From Phanerochaete sordida (Eukaryota > Basidiomycota > Agaricomycetes > Polyporales > Phanerochaetaceae): a stretch of 64,000 nucleotides of DNA. The notes below the pieces were generated by a model that worked only from the letters and a program-made list of their open reading frames with translations, was not told where the DNA came from and ran no database searches. This document shows, piece after piece, positions 59,371-64,000 of this stretch. Within the stretch, counting starts at the first letter, position 1. Each line of letters starts with the position of its first letter. The DNA lies in contig BPQB01000032.1 in the NCBI GenBank assembly GCA_019973155.2, positions 62,001 through 126,000 of the forward strand, read 5' to 3'. The position numbers and the translations under genes are program-made.

Positions 59371-60780
59371 GTGTGCATTCCAGAACACCTCACATTTCTA
59401 AGCTTATTACTCTATTATTATGCACATCGACCGTAGGTAACAATTCCATTCAACTGTACATCGCGAGGTCTATTGACCTGAGGAGCCCGTCTGAACCTCA
59501 GCCAGTTCATATACCGCTATGGTCACTCCGGTCCCGACCTCGGGTCTCGTACGTCCAATTTTCTACTGCGGTCACGTTTACGACTTGCGACGTGGCACCC
59601 CACTGACAATTTCCTTGGGTCGGAATAAATAGGTCCAAGGCAGGCGGTACCCCGGATTCCCTCCCTTTCTCCCTCCGTCACCTCACCATGCTCCGGAGGT
59701 CCGTTTTGTTCTTCAGCAATGTCATGTCTCGCTTATGGTCTCGTCACCGTCCTCATCGCTTCACTGATAGTCATTCGCGGCCCCGCAGGGGCGCGGCGAT
59801 ACCGCCCGATCCGTGCGCTTCAGCCGACGTGGCACACGGGCTCGCGGCGCCGCTCGCGACCAGCTCCGTGCCCGACCTCCGCAGCGTGCTACTTGACTCT
59901 GCCCAACCGCGCAAACCAGCAGCATGGTTATAGCATGTGAAGGCATCTCTACAGCATTATCTGCGCCCAAACGACAAGACTCATGCCGGCCCCCGAGGCG
60001 ATCGAGCTTGCGGTGCCCACACCTTCCAGGCCCGCACCCGACGCGCAGGACCTGAAGGCCACGAACATCGAGCACGGAGCCGAAAGCGTTGCAGCGTACG
60101 TCACCCGCGCGCGACGCGAGCGTGGTGCCGCTCGCCTCACTCAAAGAACGCACGCGCTAGCGATGCAAGGCGCTGCCGTTCTGCGTCGCGCTGCGCTGGC
60201 TTTGTTTGAGCTGGGCTCGAACGATAGCTATCCGAGGCTACTGCTGCCCACGGCATGGTGTGAGCCGGCGAGCTTTCCGAGGAGGTCTTCGGTGCGATGC
60301 TCGTTGTTCCTCTACGGGCCCTACTGAACGCACCCGCAGGCATCATTTCGAGCGTGACCCCGACACGCTGCACCAAGCCCCCCATCTCGGGCTTGCTCGG
60401 ACCCACGGTCAGCGGTAGCACCTGCCTGAGCGGTCAGCCACTATGGCAGGCACTCCCGGCGCACTTGATGCCTCCTTCTCTTGCCGTTCTGACATTCTCG
60501 CCCAGTATGCCCAACGCGAACGTTTCGGATGGCGTGCACGGGTACCGGCTTGCCGAGATTTCGGGTGCGTGCTCGCTCTATACGACGCGATGAGTGCCGA
60601 TCTTTCAACAGAGGGACCCTGCGTTGTACCACAGCGGGTTTGGTGACCTGCATGAGCAGCGATTCACCGCAGACGGCGCGATCACAGAGTAGTTTTGGTA
60701 CTAGACGCAGCCCTACCAAAGGCACTATCGTACGGTCCTCACGACGGTATCTAGCAGTACCAATCAATTTCTTTGTTCGG
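59371..60780. other. DNA separating the two halves of a gene
   Basis: About 1.4-1.5 kb between the halves. It is more GC-rich than its surroundings from 59650 to 60600 and has several short frames (59688-59933, 59983-60327, 60297-60593) with hydrophobic or proline-rich starts, but none has a recognisable domain or consistent splicing. I found no transposase, terminal repeats or target-site duplication by eye. Confidence 0.45.
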
Positions 60781-61885
60781 CCTTCTACTGCTGCTGTTGC
60801 AGTGTTAGACGTGGGGTGTTTCGTCGACTTTCTGGCCGGAGCGAAGGAAAAGAATTTCTTTGTAAATGATCCTCTTTACCGGAGCGGAGCGGAGGGATTT
60901 CTTGTTTGCTTTTATAGCGGCGGACTCGATGCATCCGCAGGTATCAGCGTCGAATACATGTGCAAGGAAGCGCAGGGCGCCGCCCTGCGGCTCAAGAGCA
61001 AAGCTCATGCCGAGGACACGTTTCCGAATCGCAATCTAGAAAGCTACATTCTTCGTTACTACGACGATTGGCACGCATACGCCACGACAACGCTCAGCCA
61101 AGCTCTAGACTGGGGCGACATCGTCGTAGTGACCGGATGGACCAAGACGACTGCAGACTGGGAGATGACGACCTGGAGCAACAAGAGCTCGGTGCTCGGT
61201 GCCGCTTTAGAAGGGCAGGGCGGAGGGATTGCGAAAATCAAGCTCGGCGGCTCGCGCACTCGCTCTGTGACGAGCACGCCAATTCGGCGCCACGGTCGCA
61301 CTTACGAGGAACAAGACGCATTGCTTGATGAGGCAGCGGATCGGCAGGATCAGTGCATCTTTGTCAGGCGGGTAAAGGTGAAGAAACGGCCGTTAGCTCC
61401 CTCTAGGCTTGTTGCGAGCGCAGGACACCGCCGAGATGGAGAGTCGGACCATAGGCCGGGGAGTGCTGGCAGCTCAACAACTGTTGGAGATGAAACATTT
61501 GATTTCGGGGAGGCCATGAGCAAGGTACGCCTTGCTCAACGTCGAATAAAACGCTGGATCAAATGCTCACGGCATGCTAGGCCGGGCGTGGTGTTCTTGA
61601 TTTGTTGGACGTGTTGCTGGCGTACATCCTCGAGGCGCGTTTGCAATACTCCGCTTTCTATGGAATTCCTCATTGACCGGCCATCATTAGGCTTCTCGGG
61701 CACGAATGGCCATCGCAAACGACGATCAAGTCGAATGCATACTTGTACGAATTCCGCGCGAATTGTATGCCCATGCCCTGATCACTCCGCTGCAGTGCAG
61801 CAAGCATGTCCTTGACTTTGCGAGCTGGCTTCGAAAAGCTAAATTAAGGGTCGAGGTCAATGCGGACGGAGGTAAATCTACCTGA
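60781..61885 (+). CDS. 3' part of the interrupted Agaricomycete-specific gene
   Basis: A frame open from before 60781 reads CFVDFLAG, VEYMCKEAQGAALRLKSKAHAE, YILRYYDDWHAYA, IVVVTGWTKTTADWEMTTW, KIKLGGSRTRS and DQCIFVRRVKVKKRPL. An acceptor at 60949-60951 (CGCAG) could start the conserved part. An exon end at 61524 (AAG|GTACGC) leads in phase to AGRGVLDLLDVLLAYILE after 61584, and the last exon (MAIANDDQVECILV...) ends at TGA 61885. This order (CKEAQGA, GWVKT-DW, DQC-FVRR, LLDYILE, then an acidic helix) fits basidiomycete proteins of unknown function that normally carry the 59.0-kb part at the N terminus. The internal splice sites after 61640 are not resolved. Confidence 0.55.
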
Positions 61886-62176
61886 GTTTGCTCCTGTGTC
61901 TGCTCTTACTCATGCCATCCATACTAGTCGGATCGATCTGCATGACAGACGTAATCAACCGCCAGCAAGAGGACAGATTTGTGTATACTCCCATCGTGAC
62001 CGCCGATGTTGTCGACTGGCCACGGATAACTCGGCAAGATGCAGGTGTCTTGAAGAGTAGTCACATACTGCTTGGGCCAACGCAAGCAAAAGCTCTTCCT
62101 GTAAACTATAATTCCGTCGTATTTGGAGGTCCAGAGAGACAGCGAGGTATGCAGTTTTCTCGTTCTCTTCAGGAGA

Positions 62177-63244
62177 ATGGATAGATTCTCCTTGAGTAAT
62201 ACTGATGAATCATCAGGTGTGGTGGAAAGAACACGCTTCGTTCTATCTCCTGATGGGCAGCTGCTAGCCGGGGTTTTTCGTAACACTGTACGATTATGGA
62301 GGCTTCAAGATGGAAGTACCCTCCAATATTTCGAGAGCGATAAGCACACAAGCAACATCAGCTCTGTAGTGTTTTCCCCAAACGGCCGGAACATGGTTTC
62401 AGGAGCAGATGGCAATTCTGCATTGGTCTGGGACATCAGAACCGGCCAGGTTGTGCGCCAGCTGGGGGGTCACAAGGACTCGATCTATGCGGTCGCCTAC
62501 ACTCCTACTGGAGCCCAAATTGCCACCTGCTCCAGAGACTCTTTCATGCTCTGGGACTCTGGGACCGGCGATCTCCTGCACGCCGTTACAGATATCTCGT
62601 CGGAGTATACGTTCCTGAACTCCTCCCCAGATAACTTGCGCATCGCAGTCGACCTCAGTCCCCGTCCATGGGAACAAGTCTTGGCAATCCTAGACTGTCC
62701 TACCGGCAGGCAGATCGCAACCGTGCGGAACAAGAGCGTCATGTGCATAGCGTTTTCTCCAAACGGCGACCGTCTCGCGGGAGGGTGCCACAATGGCAGC
62801 GCGTATATATGGAATGCAGCAACGGGCACCGTTCTCTTGGAGATCCACCTTGAAGCAGGCGGCTGCCGTAGCGTGGCATTCTCGCTCTGCGGCGAAGAGA
62901 TAGGGATAGGATCAGACGCAGGGACGCTTGAGACATGGGACTCACGAACAGGGGAGCGGCGCTTCATCTTCCTTGCTGAGAGCATCACAGACAAGCCCAG
63001 TGGATGGGTTCGGTCTGTGGCATACTCCTCGAGGCACGAATTAATAGCATGCGGCGCAGAGGACGGCTGCATCCGCATCTGGAATTATAAGAGTGGCGCC
63101 TTTGTGGCGATGCTCCAGGGACACATCGAGCGGATATATCGATTAACGTTTACACCAGATGGATGGGGCGTCCTATCATATGGTCGTGGAGGAGATGACA
63201 CTGTCCAATACTGGAGTATTCGTGATGTACTGCGCCTCTTGTAG
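62177..63244 (+). CDS. WD40-repeat protein, single exon
   Basis: An intronless frame of 355 aa from the ATG at 62177. About seven WD40 repeats make up nearly the whole protein: RFVLSPDGQLLAGV...VRLWRL, SVVFSPNGRNMVSGADGNSALVWDI, AVAYTPTGAQIATCSRDSFMLWD, IAFSPNGDRLAGGCHNGSAYIWN, VAFSLCGEEIGIGSDAGTLETWD, VAYSSRHELIACGAEDGCIRIWN and LTFTPDG...VQYWS (each quoted in part). WD40 propellers are protein-binding scaffolds; in Agaricomycetes such units are common at the C terminus of NACHT/NLR-like proteins, but no NACHT domain precedes this one. A single exon in an intron-rich genome and a decayed copy 4 kb away suggest it belongs to a mobile or fast-turning gene family. Partner and role unknown. Confidence 0.85.
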   Translation: MDRFSLSNTDESSGVVERTRFVLSPDGQLLAGVFRNTVRLWRLQDGSTLQYFESDKHTSNISSVVFSPNGRNMVSGADGNSALVWDIRTGQVVRQLGGHKDSIYAVAYTPTGAQIATCSRDSFMLWDSGTGDLLHAVTDISSEYTFLNSSPDNLRIAVDLSPRPWEQVLAILDCPTGRQIATVRNKSVMCIAFSPNGDRLAGGCHNGSAYIWNAATGTVLLEIHLEAGGCRSVAFSLCGEEIGIGSDAGTLETWDSRTGERRFIFLAESITDKPSGWVRSVAYSSRHELIACGAEDGCIRIWNYKSGAFVAMLQGHIERIYRLTFTPDGWGVLSYGRGGDDTVQYWSIRDVLRLL

Positions 63245-63565
63245 AACGCAGTGATGTAACTTACACACAGTATATACATTACCCGACTCTGTCGAGTATC
63301 TGCCAGCTGAGGAACCACTGTTGATGGTGTTCTTTTATACCCCCTTCCCCAGCCCAGCCATGTGTAGCTAGTAACAGCGAAAAGTAAATTCCCGTGTCAG
63401 CTACGATGCCCACTGATCAGTCTCATTTTGCCAAGACGATCAGGAGGTGATTATGAATCGTACCTTGTGTGCTTGCCGCTGGGCTGAGGCCTCTGCAGCT
63501 AGGGTGTCTGTCACTAAGCTTTCCGGCGTTTAGTTCCTCGAATATCTCATCACATCAAAAGCAGC
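63245..63565. other. Intergenic DNA
   Basis: About 320 bp after the WD40 stop. Nothing identified. Confidence 0.4.
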
Positions 63566-63745
63566 TTACACAGAGCCATCAACCGAAGATCCTCCTTCAG
63601 AACCTCCATTACAGCAATTGGTACAGTGGTCGCAGTCGCCAGGGGCGACGGCCACCAGAGCCGCGTCGGACTGCGGGACGGGCGAGGCCACAGCTGCCAC
63701 GGCAGCGAGAGGGAGCACGACACTGGCGAGTTTCGCAAAGTTACT
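63566..63745 (-). CDS. Putative small secreted cysteine-rich peptide, start unresolved
   Basis: The reverse strand reads NFAKLASVVLPLAAVAAVASPV, a signal-peptide-like stretch, then a short mature part with a GDCDHCTNCCNGG cluster of four cysteines and a stop at 63566. The leader resembles the one at 57023 (…AAVASPV). No ATG precedes it in frame: AGT stands where ATG would be expected, and a stop lies further up. An upstream exon spliced at the CGCAG just before it is possible. A TATAAG element lies about 70 bp upstream (63815-63820). The stop overlaps a GTGTAAG donor-like site, so the coding part may continue into another exon. Either a partial model or a start-lost copy. Confidence 0.35.
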   Translation of the reverse strand, partial: SNFAKLASVVLPLAAVAAVASPVPQSDAALVAVAPGDCDHCTNCCNGGSEGGSSVDGSV

Positions 63746-64000
63746 GCGACGAGGTGGGTAGGTAGAGCGAGGAGTGTGGTTGGTTGGGGCCGTCCTATCC
63801 TTAGTTGCACGTCTTATATCCTGCGCTCGGGCAGATCGACAGGCCTGGCACGCCGTAGTCGAGAGCCACAGTTTTGCAAGTGGTCAGAAGATTTATGGCC
63901 CTGTGTGGAGAGGTGTTGGCACTGCCAGCGTGAGGCAAAGGATTTGAGAAATGCATTTGCGTGTGCTGCCCTGGTCGTTGCCACAATACAGCGATAAGAT

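Noticed and set aside
59371..60780. Transposon between the halves of the interrupted gene
   Set aside because: No transposase, reverse transcriptase, terminal repeat or target duplication was visible, so only an unexplained separating segment is reported.
1..64000. CRISPR arrays, rRNA genes, prophage or other prokaryotic elements
   Set aside because: The DNA is a eukaryotic nuclear segment with spliceosomal introns; no such array or rRNA signature was seen.

Overview
This window is nuclear DNA of a filamentous basidiomycete, most likely a wood-decay-type Agaricomycete. The evidence is GC-rich coding sequence, genes broken by many 45-70 nt GT-AG introns, a typical fungal gene set, and several lineage-specific families (expanded MYND-finger proteins, small cysteine-rich secreted proteins). 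No bacterial, viral or organellar signal was seen. Gene models were built by hand from splice sites, reading phase and comparison between paralogs; no search could be run.

Layout: (i) 1-14.3 kb, five paralogous MYND zinc-finger genes (two forward, three reverse) around one reverse-strand sugar transporter; all share the same six-exon plan. A degenerate MYND exon copy lies at 12.2-12.35 kb. (ii) 14.6-15.9 kb, an eight-exon polytopic membrane protein of unknown function. (iii) 16.4-18.2 kb, two tandem small cysteine-rich secreted proteins with a conserved 17-nt microexon; a third copy lies alone at 55.2-55.8 kb. (iv) 18.2-22.5 kb, gene-poor DNA holding a roughly 100-bp GC-rich tandem repeat. 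(v) 22.5-54.9 kb, a dense housekeeping block: MICOS subunit Mic10, cohesin subunit Scc3/STAG, a protein kinase with a DFS motif, two large low-complexity proteins, a Jip5/WDR55-like nucleolar WD protein, an ALDH7 (antiquitin-type) aldehyde dehydrogenase, an Asterix-type ER membrane protein, an F-box/WD40 protein and threonine synthase. (vi) 55-64 kb, an accessory, decaying region: the third secreted protein, one or two tiny secreted peptides, a WD40 pseudogene with an intact paralog 4 kb away, and a gene whose two ends are separated by about 1.5 kb of unrelated DNA.

No operon-like co-function is expected. The housekeeping genes are independent units with divergent or convergent spacing of 150-850 bp, while the two flanks look like zones of recent duplication and gene decay. 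The most unusual items are the MYND cluster (conserved architecture, GC-AG introns, an altered first zinc-ligand pair, and a repeat-driven frame change in one copy), the microexon secreted family, the DFS kinase and the decayed WD40 copy.
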